From positions 1 to 39,677 of the forward strand of contig CAKORY010000008.1 in the NCBI GenBank assembly GCA_934101795.1: 39,677 nt of DNA. The letters are read 5' to 3'. The notes beneath the pieces are model-generated. The model saw only the letters and a list, made by a program, of their open reading frames with translations. It was not told the DNA's origin and made no database searches. The position numbers and the translations under genes were made by a program. Below are positions 25,937 to 33,474 of this stretch, in pieces (position 1 is the stretch's first letter; every line of letters starts with the position of its first letter). Source of the DNA: an uncultured Bacilli bacterium. Its GTDB lineage: Bacteria; Bacillota_I; Bacilli_A; RF39; UBA660.

Positions 25937-26626
25937 ATGAAAAATTTAAGTCGTATTTTATGGGGAGTTGTTTTGGTGGTTATTGGTGTTATTTGGGGAT
26001 TAAACAGAACTGGTGTAACAGACATTAACATATTCTTTGATGGTTGGTGGACACTATTTATTATTGTACCAAGTGCTATATCTTTGGTTAATCCCCAAAA
26101 TAATGGAAAGTTATCATCTGTAATATGTTTAGTGATTGGTATTTTTCTTCTTTTAGGTAGTTTAGATGTCTTTGATTTTGACATTCTATGGGAAATTTTA
26201 TTACCAGCTATTGTAGTTATCGTAGGTCTTTCTTTAATATTTGGCAATAAGATTAAAGCTGATGTTAAAGAAAAAATTGATAAAGCTGATTTTTCAAATG
26301 TTGAAGTAATAACAGCTACATTCGGAGAACAAAATATTAATAAAGCTGGAGAAAAGTTTGAAAAAGCTAATTTAGATGCTGTATTCGGTGCTATTAAATT
26401 AGATTTAAGAGATGCTGATTTAAAAAATGAAACTTATATTAAAGCAAGTGCTATCTTTGCAGGTATAACTATACTTGTTCCAAAAGATGTTGAAGTAAAA
26501 ATTAAATCTACACCAATATTTGGGGGAGTAACAAATGAATGTCTAGATGCAAAAACAAATAAAAATGCCAAGAAAACAATTTATGTCGATGGTTTTGCAC
26601 TATTCGGAGGCATTGAGATAAAATGA
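25937..26626 (+). CDS. LiaF-like membrane protein
   Basis: Resembles LiaF/LiaI-type proteins: N-terminal membrane domain plus C-terminal LiaF-like domain. The 229 residues have four hydrophobic segments within residues 5-105, including L-W-G-V-V-L-V-V-I-G-V-I-W. A soluble part follows (about 120-229) with repeated F-G-A/G-I strands such as A-V-F-G-A-I-K-L-D-L-R and F-A-L-F-G-G-I-E-I-K. LiaF in Bacillus restrains the envelope-stress sensor LiaS, but no histidine kinase or response regulator is nearby, so that role is not implied here. AAGGGTGAG precedes the ATG. Overlaps the next gene by 4 nt (ATGA). Confidence 0.85.
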   Translation: MKNLSRILWGVVLVVIGVIWGLNRTGVTDINIFFDGWWTLFIIVPSAISLVNPQNNGKLSSVICLVIGIFLLLGSLDVFDFDILWEILLPAIVVIVGLSLIFGNKIKADVKEKIDKADFSNVEVITATFGEQNINKAGEKFEKANLDAVFGAIKLDLRDADLKNETYIKASAIFAGITILVPKDVEVKIKSTPIFGGVTNECLDAKTNKNAKKTIYVDGFALFGGIEIK

Positions 26627-27408
26627 ATGAAACAACTCAAAAATTAATTAAAGCTTTTGCCATATGTTTAGCAATATTTATAATTGTAAGTATAATTAAT
26701 ACTGTTGTTTATTTTGCATCAAGTATATTTTCAGTTAATAATGATGTAAGTATGAATGAAAATTATTCTAGTGAAATAAAGAATGTTAAAATTGATATAG
26801 GTACATCTAATTTAGTTATTAAAAAAGGTGATACTTTAAATGTAACTGCAGATAATGTAAGTAAAAGATTTAAAGTAAATGAAGAAAGTGATACTTTAAC
26901 TATTAAAGAAAAAAGTGTAAATATGTTTAGAAACAAGAAAGCTAGTAAAGTAATAATTACTATTCCAAGTAATTTAAAAGATTTAAGTGTTGACTTTGGT
27001 GCTGGAAAACTTGAAATTAGTGATATAAACACTAGTAAATTTAACTTAGATCAAGGAGCTGGCAAAGTAGCTATCACTAATTTAATATCTGGTAAAACAG
27101 ATATTGATGGAGGTGCTGGAGAACTTAATATTACTAATTCAGCACTTGAAGACTTAGATTTAAATATGGGAGCTGGAAGGTTTTATTTCAGTGGTCATAT
27201 AGTTGGAAATAGTAAAATAGACCAAGGGGTTGGAGAATTAATACTTGATTTATATGGTGAAGATTATACTATTAAAGCAAGTAAAGGTCTTGGAAGCATA
27301 ACTATTAATGGAGAAAGCTACTCTAAAGATGCAACAGTTGGTGAAGGTGTAAATGACATCAAAATAGATGGTGGTATTGGAAGTATTATAGTTAATACAA
27401 ATAAGTAA
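26623..27408 (+). CDS. DUF4097-type beta-repeat membrane protein
   Basis: Extracellular repeat protein with one N-terminal membrane segment (about 9-34) and a DUF4097/adhesin-like beta-helix. Turns of about 20 residues repeat with a G-A-G-K/E/R motif: D-F-G-A-G-K-L-E-I, D-Q-G-A-G-K-V-A-I, D-G-G-A-G-E-L-N-I, N-M-G-A-G-R-F-Y-F, D-Q-G-V-G-E-L-I-L, then G-L-G-S-I-T-I and G-I-G-S-I-I-V. Genes like this often sit with LiaF/PspC-type envelope genes, as here. Its start overlaps the upstream stop (ATGA), so the two are coupled. Function unknown; probably envelope sensing or maintenance. Confidence 0.82.
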   Translation: MNETTQKLIKAFAICLAIFIIVSIINTVVYFASSIFSVNNDVSMNENYSSEIKNVKIDIGTSNLVIKKGDTLNVTADNVSKRFKVNEESDTLTIKEKSVNMFRNKKASKVIITIPSNLKDLSVDFGAGKLEISDINTSKFNLDQGAGKVAITNLISGKTDIDGGAGELNITNSALEDLDLNMGAGRFYFSGHIVGNSKIDQGVGELILDLYGEDYTIKASKGLGSITINGESYSKDATVGEGVNDIKIDGGIGSIIVNTNK

Positions 27409-27435
27409 GAAGGTTTAGTTTAAAACCTTCTTTTA
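27407..27435. terminator. Bidirectional terminator between convergent genes
   Basis: A 10-bp perfect stem (27407-27416/27423-27432) followed by T residues on the plus strand; the reverse complement also forms a stem. It overlaps both the DUF4097 stop and the 3' end of the minus-strand XRE gene. Confidence 0.75.
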
Positions 27436-27708
27436 ATATTTTCTTTTTCTTGTTCCTGTTTTTTCATCAATTCTAGTAATTGTTATTTCTAGTGTTTTAT
27501 CATCCTTTAAAAGTATATCTGCAGTTATATTTAATGCATTTGCAAGTTTTTCTATTGTTTCTAAAGATGGAGAAAATTTTGCTCTTTCTAAGTCTGATAT
27601 GTATTTATCAGTTAACCCAATTTTTTCTGCTAAATCTTCTTGACGAAGATTTTCTTTAATTCTATAATATTTTAAATTTTTACTAAATATTGTTCTCAAG
27701 TTATTCAA
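27433..27708 (-). CDS. XRE-family transcriptional regulator
   Basis: A 91-residue DNA-binding protein with a clear Cro/C1 helix-turn-helix: N-L-K-Y-Y-R-I-K-E-N-L-R-Q-E-D-L-A-E-K-I-G-L, then D-K-Y-I-S-D-L-E-R-A-K-F-S-P-S-L-E-T-I-E-K-L. A short basic tail ends in K-R-K-Y. The start appears to be TTG at 27708, placed after GAGGGTG on the minus strand. The start codon lies inside a 13-nt sequence (27700-27712) repeated in inverted orientation at 27839-27851, before the divergent surface protein gene. This suggests it controls itself and that gene. Confidence 0.88.
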   Translation of the reverse strand: MNNLRTIFSKNLKYYRIKENLRQEDLAEKIGLTDKYISDLERAKFSPSLETIEKLANALNITADILLKDDKTLEITITRIDEKTGTRKRKY

Positions 27709-27851
27709 AGTAACACCCTCATTTCTATTAAAATTATAAAAATAATATACTAAAATAAAAACATAGTAAAACTTTGATTAATTTACTTGAAATTAACTAT
27801 TTGTTATGATATACTGTATTTATAATATTCAAAGTAAGACTTTGAATAACT
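27700..27851. promoter_or_regulatory. Operator-like repeats between the second XRE gene and its surface protein
   Basis: ACTTTGAATAACT occurs on the minus strand at 27712-27700 and on the plus strand at 27839-27851. The plus-strand copy also forms half of a perfect 9-bp inverted repeat, ATTCAAAGT (27827-27835) and ACTTTGAAT (27839-27847) with a 3-nt spacer. A further half-site ACTTTGAT lies at 27771-27778. Binding by the XRE protein is inferred. Confidence 0.72.
27787..27815 (+). promoter_or_regulatory. Promoter of the TasA-like surface protein gene
   Basis: TTGAAA (27787-27792), 17-nt spacer, TATACT (27810-27815). The expected start near 27822 lies just before the 27827-27847 inverted repeat, a good position for repression. 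Confidence 0.65.
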
Positions 27852-27870
27852 GCGATAAATGGAGGATGTA

Positions 27871-29655
27871 ATGGAAGAAAAAAGCAAAAAACAAGCAATA
27901 ATACTAAGTGTGGTAGCAGTTGTAACCTTAATTATTTTAGTAGTGGGAGCAACATACGCATACTTTAGTGCCCAAGGAGGAAGTGCAACATCAACAAATT
28001 TAAATGTAACAACATATACAACAGATGTGTTTACATTTGCAGCTGGGGATGAAATAAACTTAGAAATAACACAAAGTAATTTTGCAAGTGGGAAAGGAAA
28101 TGCAGTAGGAAGTACATTTGCAAGTGCAACACTCACAGCAAATAATAAAACAAATACCGCAACAGAACATTATTATTTATATTTAAATATAGAAAATAAT
28201 GACTTTGAATATACAGTAAATAATACAACACCAGAATTAATGTTAACAGTAACAGATAGTGAAGGAAATGAAGTAACAGATATAGCTGAATTAACACATA
28301 CAACGGTAACTGATGCAAGTGGAAAAGTAGTAAGTGGGTATGATATAACAACCAAAAGTGGGTTACTTACATTATTTAATAACAGAGAAATAACAGCAAC
28401 ACCAAAAAAGGAAGAAAAATGGAATATCACAATAACATTTGTAAACTTAGATGCAGACCAAACAAAGAATGCAAATAAGAGTTTAAATGCTAAGGTGATG
28501 ATACAAAAAGAAAAAATCACATTGCTAGTAGATTATGTAAAATCACTATATACGGGAACACAAGGGAAAAATAATATCTATTATCATGATGCAAGCTTAA
28601 CAAATGGAGCAGGAGATAATAGTTTTAGGTATGCTGGAGGAGATTATGTCTTAACAGAAGTAGGAAAAGCAACCGGCGCTACAATGATGATAGGAGATAA
28701 TGAAATGGTAACAACAGCATTAATAGACTTTTATTGTGATGGAACGAAACAATATGTAGGTTATGCAGATCATTGTATTACTCAATATTACCTAATAAAA
28801 GGTGATACAACACGGTATCAAACATATAAAGAAACATTAAATAAAGCGTTAGAAAAGGGATACTTGACAAAAGATAATGTAAAGAACTTTGTATGTTTTG
28901 GTTCAACAGAAACCCCATGTCCAACAGAAAATCTATACAGAATAATCGGAGTATTTGAAGATAAAGTAAAGTTAATCAAATATGATTATGCAAATAGTAA
29001 TTTATTAGGAACAGATGGAGATTATTATAATACAGACCGGACAGATGCATTACCCTATATGGGAAGTTTAAGTATAATAGATACATATCACTGGAATAAC
29101 TCAACAAGTACGAATACCTGGAGTGAAAGTTTACTAAATAAAACCAACTTAAATACAAATTTTATTAATAATATAGGAAGTGAATGGGCCAATAAGATAG
29201 CAACAACAATGTGGAAGGTTGGCGGAAATACATATGCAAATATAAAAAATGCAGTACCTTCAGTAGCATATCAAAATGAAGTGGTAAATCCAGTAATGAC
29301 AAATTCAACAGATAATGCCACAGAATATAGTGCAAAAATAGGATTAATGTATGTAAGCGATTATGGATTTGCAGCAGAACCAAGTGCATGGACAATGGAA
29401 CTAGTGGAATATAATAGGCGTGTGAATGATTCAGTACTAAGATCTTTAAATTGGATGTATACGGGATTTTATGAATGGAGTGTTTCACGCCTTTCGGACA
29501 CTACGAATTCTGTGTTACGTGTTCGCTGTGAAGGTGAAGTACAATCTAACGAAGTCTACTACAATAGTGGTGCTAGACCAACATTTTATCTTACATCTTC
29601 TGTAACTTATGTATCTGGTGATGGAACATCTTCTAATCCATACCGAATAAATTAG
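27871..29655 (+). CDS. TasA-like surface protein with variable-tail C-terminal domain
   Basis: Function unknown. The 594 residues start with a membrane/signal segment (about 7-30) ending in V-V-G-A-T-Y-A-Y-F-S-A, the pattern of SipW-dependent TasA/camelysin-type secreted fibre proteins. A beta-rich domain runs to about 225. The C-terminal part (from about 235) is paralogous to the 12292-13587 protein: D-N-S-F-R-Y, C-F-G-S-T, Y-R-I-I-G-V-F, K-L-I-K-Y-D-Y-A, L-L-N-K-T-N-L-N-T-N-F-I, R-P-T-F-Y-L, S-G-D-G-T. GGAGG (27861-27865) fixes the start at 27871, not 27859. The body prefers ACA, GCA and AGT codons, unlike the flanking genes; the last 200 nt switch to TCT, ACT and CGC/CGT. The segment 29479-29574 is about 44% G+C against 34-35% on each side. 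The gene may be acquired and its tail exchanged. Confidence 0.8.
   Translation: MEEKSKKQAIILSVVAVVTLIILVVGATYAYFSAQGGSATSTNLNVTTYTTDVFTFAAGDEINLEITQSNFASGKGNAVGSTFASATLTANNKTNTATEHYYLYLNIENNDFEYTVNNTTPELMLTVTDSEGNEVTDIAELTHTTVTDASGKVVSGYDITTKSGLLTLFNNREITATPKKEEKWNITITFVNLDADQTKNANKSLNAKVMIQKEKITLLVDYVKSLYTGTQGKNNIYYHDASLTNGAGDNSFRYAGGDYVLTEVGKATGATMMIGDNEMVTTALIDFYCDGTKQYVGYADHCITQYYLIKGDTTRYQTYKETLNKALEKGYLTKDNVKNFVCFGSTETPCPTENLYRIIGVFEDKVKLIKYDYANSNLLGTDGDYYNTDRTDALPYMGSLSIIDTYHWNNSTSTNTWSESLLNKTNLNTNFINNIGSEWANKIATTMWKVGGNTYANIKNAVPSVAYQNEVVNPVMTNSTDNATEYSAKIGLMYVSDYGFAAEPSAWTMELVEYNRRVNDSVLRSLNWMYTGFYEWSVSRLSDTTNSVLRVRCEGEVQSNEVYYNSGARPTFYLTSSVTYVSGDGTSSNPYRIN
29479..29574 (+). other. 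Candidate variable region in the surface protein C-terminus
   Basis: Thirty-two codons between the conserved E-W and R-P-T-F-Y-L anchors. They are unlike the paralogue at 13414-13503 although both sides align well. About two thirds of the codons end in C or T and encode Arg, Val, Asp, Cys, Tyr, Ser and Asn, with raised G+C. This is what adenine-directed mutagenesis of AAY codons would produce. No template copy or reverse transcriptase is in this window, so the mechanism is unproven. Confidence 0.45.
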
Positions 29656-29682
29656 GTTATATGAACAAAGGAAAAAGTATTT

Positions 29683-29709
29683 GAAGTAATGTAAAGTTAC
29701 TTCTTTTTT
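29683..29709 (+). terminator. Terminator of the TasA-like gene
   Basis: Perfect 7-bp stem (29683-29689/29697-29703), 7-nt loop, six T. Confidence 0.8.
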
Positions 29710-29710
29710 G

Positions 29711-29764
29711 TTGCAATAATCTTATAATAAAAGTATAATGAATATATGAACAGATATTCATATA
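29711..29764 (+). promoter_or_regulatory. Promoter and metal-sensor operator of the arsR/P1B-ATPase operon
   Basis: TTGCAA (29711-29716), 17-nt spacer, TATAAT (29734-29739). Immediately downstream is the inverted repeat TATATGAA-N6-TTCATATA (29743-29764), which resembles the TGAA-N-TTCA type operators of ArsR/SmtB family metal sensors and covers the start site. Confidence 0.82.
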
Positions 29765-29774
29765 AGGAGATAGT

Positions 29775-30071
29775 ATGGAAAATATTAAAATAATTAATGA
29801 ATTAAGTGAGTTCTTTAAAGTATTTAGTGATACAACAAGACTTAGAATACTTGAAGTATTACTTGAAAAAGAAACATCAGTTGGTGATATATCAAACAAA
29901 ATAAAAGTAAGTTCTTCAGCTGTATCTCATCAATTAAGCTATTTAAGAAGCACTAATTTAGTTAAAACTAGAAAAGAAGGACAAGTAATATATTATAGTA
30001 TTGCTGATAATCATATTAAAGTAATAATAGAATGTGGACTTGAACACATTAAAGAAGGAATAAAACTATGA
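29775..30071 (+). CDS. ArsR/SmtB-family metal-sensing repressor (zinc type)
   Basis: Dimeric winged-helix repressor released from DNA by metal. The 98 residues contain the helix-turn-helix S-V-G-D-I-S-N-K-I-K-V-S-S-S-A-V-S-H-Q-L. In the last helix D-N-H-I-K-V-I-I-E-C-G-L-E-H-I-K-E reads D-x-H-x10-H-x2-E, the alpha-5 site of CzrA/SmtB zinc sensors. The alpha-3 cysteine motif of CadC/ArsR is absent, so zinc (or cobalt) is a better guess than cadmium or arsenite. AAGGAGA precedes the ATG. Its stop overlaps the ATPase ATG (ATGA), so sensor and pump are coupled and self-regulated. Confidence 0.93.
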   Translation: MENIKIINELSEFFKVFSDTTRLRILEVLLEKETSVGDISNKIKVSSSAVSHQLSYLRSTNLVKTRKEGQVIYYSIADNHIKVIIECGLEHIKEGIKL

Positions 30072-31879
30072 AAAAGATAAAGATAAACGAAGATTTAATT
30101 AGAATAATAATTAGTATTGTATTTCTTGTATTAGGAATGATTTCCAATGAAAATATATACCTTTTAGTAATAAGTTATGTTTTTATTTCTAAAAAAGTTT
30201 ATTTTAATGCTTTTAAAAACATTAGAGAAGGGAAAATATTTGATGAAAACTTTCTTATGATTATAGCAACTTTAGGAGCATTTTATATTGGTGAGTATCC
30301 CGAAGCTGTTTTCGTCATGTTATTATTTTCAATTGGTGAATATTTATCAGACTTAGCAGTAGATAATTCTAAAAAAGCAATAGTGGAATTAATGGATTTA
30401 AGAAGTGATAAAATAAATTTGAAAGATATTGGTGTTACAGATGTAAGTAATGCTAAAATCGGAGATATTTTTGTAGTAGCACCTGGTGAAAAGGTTGCCC
30501 TTGATGGAATTATAATAAAAGGTGAAAGTCACTTAGATACTTCAAGTTTAACTGGTGAAGCAGTACCACGTGCAGTTTATAAAAATAGTGAAGTTTTAAG
30601 CGGTACAATAAATTTAGAAGGCGTTCTTGAAGTAAAGGCCACTAAAACATTTGAAACAAGTACAGCTAGTAGAATAATAGAAATTTTGGAAAAATTTGAA
30701 GAAAAGAAAACTAAAACTGAAAAGTTTATTACTAAATTTTCTAAAGTTTATACTCCGATTGTAGTCCTTCTTGCCATTTTAATTATAATTATTCCCACCA
30801 TTTTAGGTGGAAACTTTAACACATGGTTATATAGAGCTTTAGAAATGCTTGTTATTTCTTGTCCATGTGCTTTAGTTATATCAGTTCCTTTAGGTTATTT
30901 TTCTGGTATAGGTAAATGTAGTAAAGAAGGTATACTTGTTAAAGGTAGTAACATATTAGATGATTTAGTAAATGTAAATACAATTATATTCGATAAAACT
31001 GGTACAATTACAGAAGGAGTATTTGAAGTAACAAAGATATATAGTGTAAATAATAAAGATGCTGAGCTATTAAAGCTTGCAGCAGAAGCAGAAGCTAACT
31101 CTAATCATCCAATTGCCTTATCTATTAAAAAAGCTTATGGAAAAGAAATTAAAAGTAAAATAATTAATGTTAAGGAAATAAGTGGAGCAGGTATAAGTTG
31201 CATTATTGGTAAAGATAATATTTTAGTGGGTAATAAAAAATTATTAAAATATAACAACATAGATGTAGAAGAAAATAAAGAACTAGGTACAATTGTATAT
31301 GTTGCTAAAAACAAAAAGTTACTTGGGTATATAGTAATAAGTGATAAAATAAAGACAAATGCTAAAGAAAGTTTAGATAAACTAAGAAATGATGGTATAA
31401 ATAATTTAATAATGTTATCTGGTGATGCTGAAGAAGTAGTAAATATTATTTCAAAAAAGTTGAATTTAGATAAAGCATATGGTAACTTACTTCCTCAAGA
31501 TAAGGTAAATATTTTAGAAGAATATAAAATGAAAAATAAAACTGCTTTTGTTGGTGATGGAATAAATGATGCTCCGGTTATAAAATGTGCAGATGTTGGT
31601 ATAGCTATGGGAGGAATAGGTAGTGATGCTACAATTGAAGCTAGTGATATAGTTTTAATGAAAGATGATTTAAGTAATCTTGCTGATGCTATCAAAATAA
31701 GCAAAATAACAAAGAAAATAGTATTGTCTAATATTATATTTGCTATTATGTTTAAAATAATTATGTTAATACTTGCTATTTTAGGTATAACACCGATATG
31801 GCTTGCTGTATTTGCAGATGTCGGAGTAACTATAATATCTGTGTTAAATAGTTTAAGAATATTTATAAAGAGAATATAA
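30068..31879 (+). CDS. P1B-type metal-exporting ATPase (Zn/Cd group)
   Basis: Membrane pump exporting divalent soft metals. The 603 residues contain the transmembrane metal site S-C-P-C-A-L-V-I-S-V-P, the phosphorylation site D-K-T-G-T, the T-G-E-A dephosphorylation loop, the nucleotide-binding H-P motif in S-N-H-P-I-A, and G-D-G-I-N-D-A-P. The last-helix A-D-V-G-V-T...L-N-S-L-R fits the P1B-2 (Zn2+/Cd2+/Pb2+) subgroup. There is no N-terminal HMA or Cys-rich metal-binding domain, so it is shorter than CadA of about 700 residues. The partner repressor is zinc-type, so zinc efflux is the likeliest job. Confidence 0.93.
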   Translation: MKKIKINEDLIRIIISIVFLVLGMISNENIYLLVISYVFISKKVYFNAFKNIREGKIFDENFLMIIATLGAFYIGEYPEAVFVMLLFSIGEYLSDLAVDNSKKAIVELMDLRSDKINLKDIGVTDVSNAKIGDIFVVAPGEKVALDGIIIKGESHLDTSSLTGEAVPRAVYKNSEVLSGTINLEGVLEVKATKTFETSTASRIIEILEKFEEKKTKTEKFITKFSKVYTPIVVLLAILIIIIPTILGGNFNTWLYRALEMLVISCPCALVISVPLGYFSGIGKCSKEGILVKGSNILDDLVNVNTIIFDKTGTITEGVFEVTKIYSVNNKDAELLKLAAEAEANSNHPIALSIKKAYGKEIKSKIINVKEISGAGISCIIGKDNILVGNKKLLKYNNIDVEENKELGTIVYVAKNKKLLGYIVISDKIKTNAKESLDKLRNDGINNLIMLSGDAEEVVNIISKKLNLDKAYGNLLPQDKVNILEEYKMKNKTAFVGDGINDAPVIKCADVGIAMGGIGSDATIEASDIVLMKDDLSNLADAIKISKITKKIVLSNIIFAIMFKIIMLILAILGITPIWLAVFADVGVTIISVLNSLRIFIKRI

Positions 31880-31893
31880 GTATTCTTTTTTTT
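31871..31893 (+). terminator. Terminator of the metal-efflux operon
   Basis: A 6-bp stem (31871-31876/31881-31886) spanning the stop codon is followed by a long T-run. Confidence 0.65.
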
Positions 31894-32009
31894 GACAAAT
31901 TTTCACAAAAATATCATTTTTATATTTACAAGACATAAATTATATAGTATAATTTTATTACGTCATTGAGATGTAAAGAAAAAAATAAAAAGAAATTTTC
32001 AAAAAACTA

Positions 32010-32038
32010 TTGCAAAACTTAAAAAAATAGTGTAAAAT
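32010..32038 (+). promoter_or_regulatory. Promoter of the tRNA-Ile/tRNA-Glu unit
   Basis: TTGCAA (32010-32015), 17-nt spacer, TAAAAT (32033-32038); start expected near 32045, 12 nt before the tRNA. Confidence 0.65.
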
Positions 32039-32056
32039 GAAAAAGGTTTTGTTAGT

Positions 32057-32133
<77 letters not shown>

Positions 32134-32141
32134 TTAAGTAT

Positions 32142-32218
32142 GGCCCGTTGGTGAAGCGGTTTAACACACATGCCTTTCACGCATGCATACATGGGTTCAA
32201 ATCCCGTACGGGTCACCA
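32142..32218 (+). tRNA. tRNA-Glu (TTC anticodon)
   Basis: Acceptor GGCCCGT pairs ACGGGTC, anticodon TTC at 32176-32178, encoded CCA. Very close to Bacillus tRNA-Glu, including the A discriminator. It follows tRNA-Ile by 8 nt and shares its transcript. Confidence 0.97.
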
Positions 32219-32228
32219 ATTTTGAGTA

Positions 32229-32251
32229 TAACTCCATAATAGGAGTTTTTA
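32229..32251 (+). terminator. Terminator after the tRNA pair
   Basis: A 6-bp stem (32230-32235/32242-32247) and five T residues 11 nt after tRNA-Glu. Confidence 0.7.
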
Positions 32252-32273
32252 TTTGCAATAAAGGAGTTGTATT

Positions 32274-33293
32274 ATGATATATTGCTATGATAAAAGAATT
32301 ATAAAAAATGAAGATATTATTAAAGAAATTAACAATGTTAGAAAAAAATACCCTGTAGTTTTATATGATGAAATTAACGATAATTTTTACAATTTAAAAG
32401 GAAAAGTTTGTTCTATCAAGGGACAAAGAGTTTTTCCTAGAACTGGAGCTTTACAAGTTGAAATTATTATAAATGCTATTGAAAGTAAAGGTGGTATACC
32501 GATTAATAATATAGATATGGTAAATAAAGTTGAGCTTTGGCCTTTATATATTAAAACTAATAGAGATGTTTTAGTATTTGAAGGAAGAGAATTATTAAAA
32601 GAAGAAAATATTAGATATTTAAAAGAGTTATTTGGAGAAAAAATGTTTATTAAAACTGTTGAAAAAAATTTTGTAGGAGTTATTAATCCAAATATTTTAG
32701 AAAGAACTAATTGTAATTTTTGTAAAGCTTTAAAGCTTCATGAAAATGAACTATTTATAGTAAGCACTTTTGTAGATATTAAAGAAGATAAAATAGGTAC
32801 TAAAGAATATAGATGTGTTGTTATTGATGGTAAAATATATAATATATCAAGATTAACTTTTTGTCAAAACCATAAAATTGAAAATAAAGTGCTAGATTTT
32901 GCTCTAAATATTGTTAAAAACTATCCAGGTACTTATGTTGTTGATTTAATGGAAGATTCTGAAGGACTTATTGATATAGTAGAATTTAATCCAATCGAAG
33001 CATCAGGAATGTATTTGTATAATTCTATATATGATAAGTCACTTGATTTAAAGCATGATAATATAGATTTAGATAAAAAGATAATTGATGCCGAAGTCAT
33101 AAAACCTGTTTTAAATTCTAGATGTAAATGGAATAATTATGGCATGTTTGCATCCGATCTTAGAAGCATTTGCATGATTGGAGAAAGAGGAGCTTTATTT
33201 TTCTCAGATTCATTTGATGATACTAATTTATATGGCTATGAAACTGAAAGTCTTAAACTTTCAAGACAATTTGAACCAATTAATGATTTATAA
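32274..33293 (+). CDS. ATP-grasp domain protein (R2K-like)
   Basis: A 339-residue protein with an ATP-grasp C-terminal half, of the R2K/DUF4343 kind by its motifs. F-I-K-T-V (lysine strand) lies near residue 122, E-Y-R-C-V-V-I-D-G-K-I near 178, and D-L-M-E-D-S-E-G-L-I-D-I-V-E-F-N-P-I-E-A-S-G (metal Glu and Asn) near 225-247. ATP-grasp enzymes join a carboxylate to an amine or thiol through an acyl phosphate; R2K members are linked to peptide or RNA-end modification in mobile or peptide-tagging loci. The substrate cannot be told here. No partner biosynthetic gene is adjacent. AAGGAG precedes the ATG. It is flanked by tRNA genes and terminators, so it is a single-gene unit. Confidence 0.78.
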   Translation: MIYCYDKRIIKNEDIIKEINNVRKKYPVVLYDEINDNFYNLKGKVCSIKGQRVFPRTGALQVEIIINAIESKGGIPINNIDMVNKVELWPLYIKTNRDVLVFEGRELLKEENIRYLKELFGEKMFIKTVEKNFVGVINPNILERTNCNFCKALKLHENELFIVSTFVDIKEDKIGTKEYRCVVIDGKIYNISRLTFCQNHKIENKVLDFALNIVKNYPGTYVVDLMEDSEGLIDIVEFNPIEASGMYLYNSIYDKSLDLKHDNIDLDKKIIDAEVIKPVLNSRCKWNNYGMFASDLRSICMIGERGALFFSDSFDDTNLYGYETESLKLSRQFEPINDL

Positions 33294-33300
33294 ACAAAAA

Positions 33301-33326
33301 AACTTCCATAAATTTGGAAGTTTTTT
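33301..33326. terminator. Bidirectional terminator (ATP-grasp gene / tRNA-Ser)
   Basis: An 8-bp perfect stem (33301-33308/33315-33322) with T-run on the plus strand and an A-run upstream that becomes a T-run on the minus strand, 12 nt after the tRNA-Ser 3' end. Confidence 0.82.
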
Positions 33327-33337
33327 AATTGCTTAAA

Positions 33338-33430
33338 TGGCGGAGTAGAGAGGATTTGAACCTCCGCGCCAGCATTCGCCGACCTAAATCCTTAGCAGGG
33401 ATCCCTCTTCAGCCTCTTGAGTACTACTCC
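33338..33430 (-). tRNA. tRNA-Ser (GCT anticodon)
   Basis: The minus strand reads acceptor GGAGTAG and CTACTCC, anticodon loop CT-GCT-AA, a long variable arm as expected for serine, T-loop GGTTCAAATCC and encoded CCA. 93 nt. Decodes AGC/AGT. Confidence 0.96.
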
Positions 33431-33445
33431 ATAAGCTACTTCTAT

Positions 33446-33474
33446 ATTTTAATATAAAAGTAGTCTCTTGTCAA
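33446..33474 (-). promoter_or_regulatory. Promoter of tRNA-Ser
   Basis: On the minus strand TTGACA (33474-33469), 17-nt spacer, TAAAAT (33451-33446). It lies directly after the stop codon of the lipoprotein gene. Confidence 0.78.

Noticed and set aside
29775..30071. CadC/arsenic-type sensor
   Set aside because: The alpha-3 cysteine motif needed for cadmium or arsenite sensing is absent; the alpha-5 zinc site is complete.
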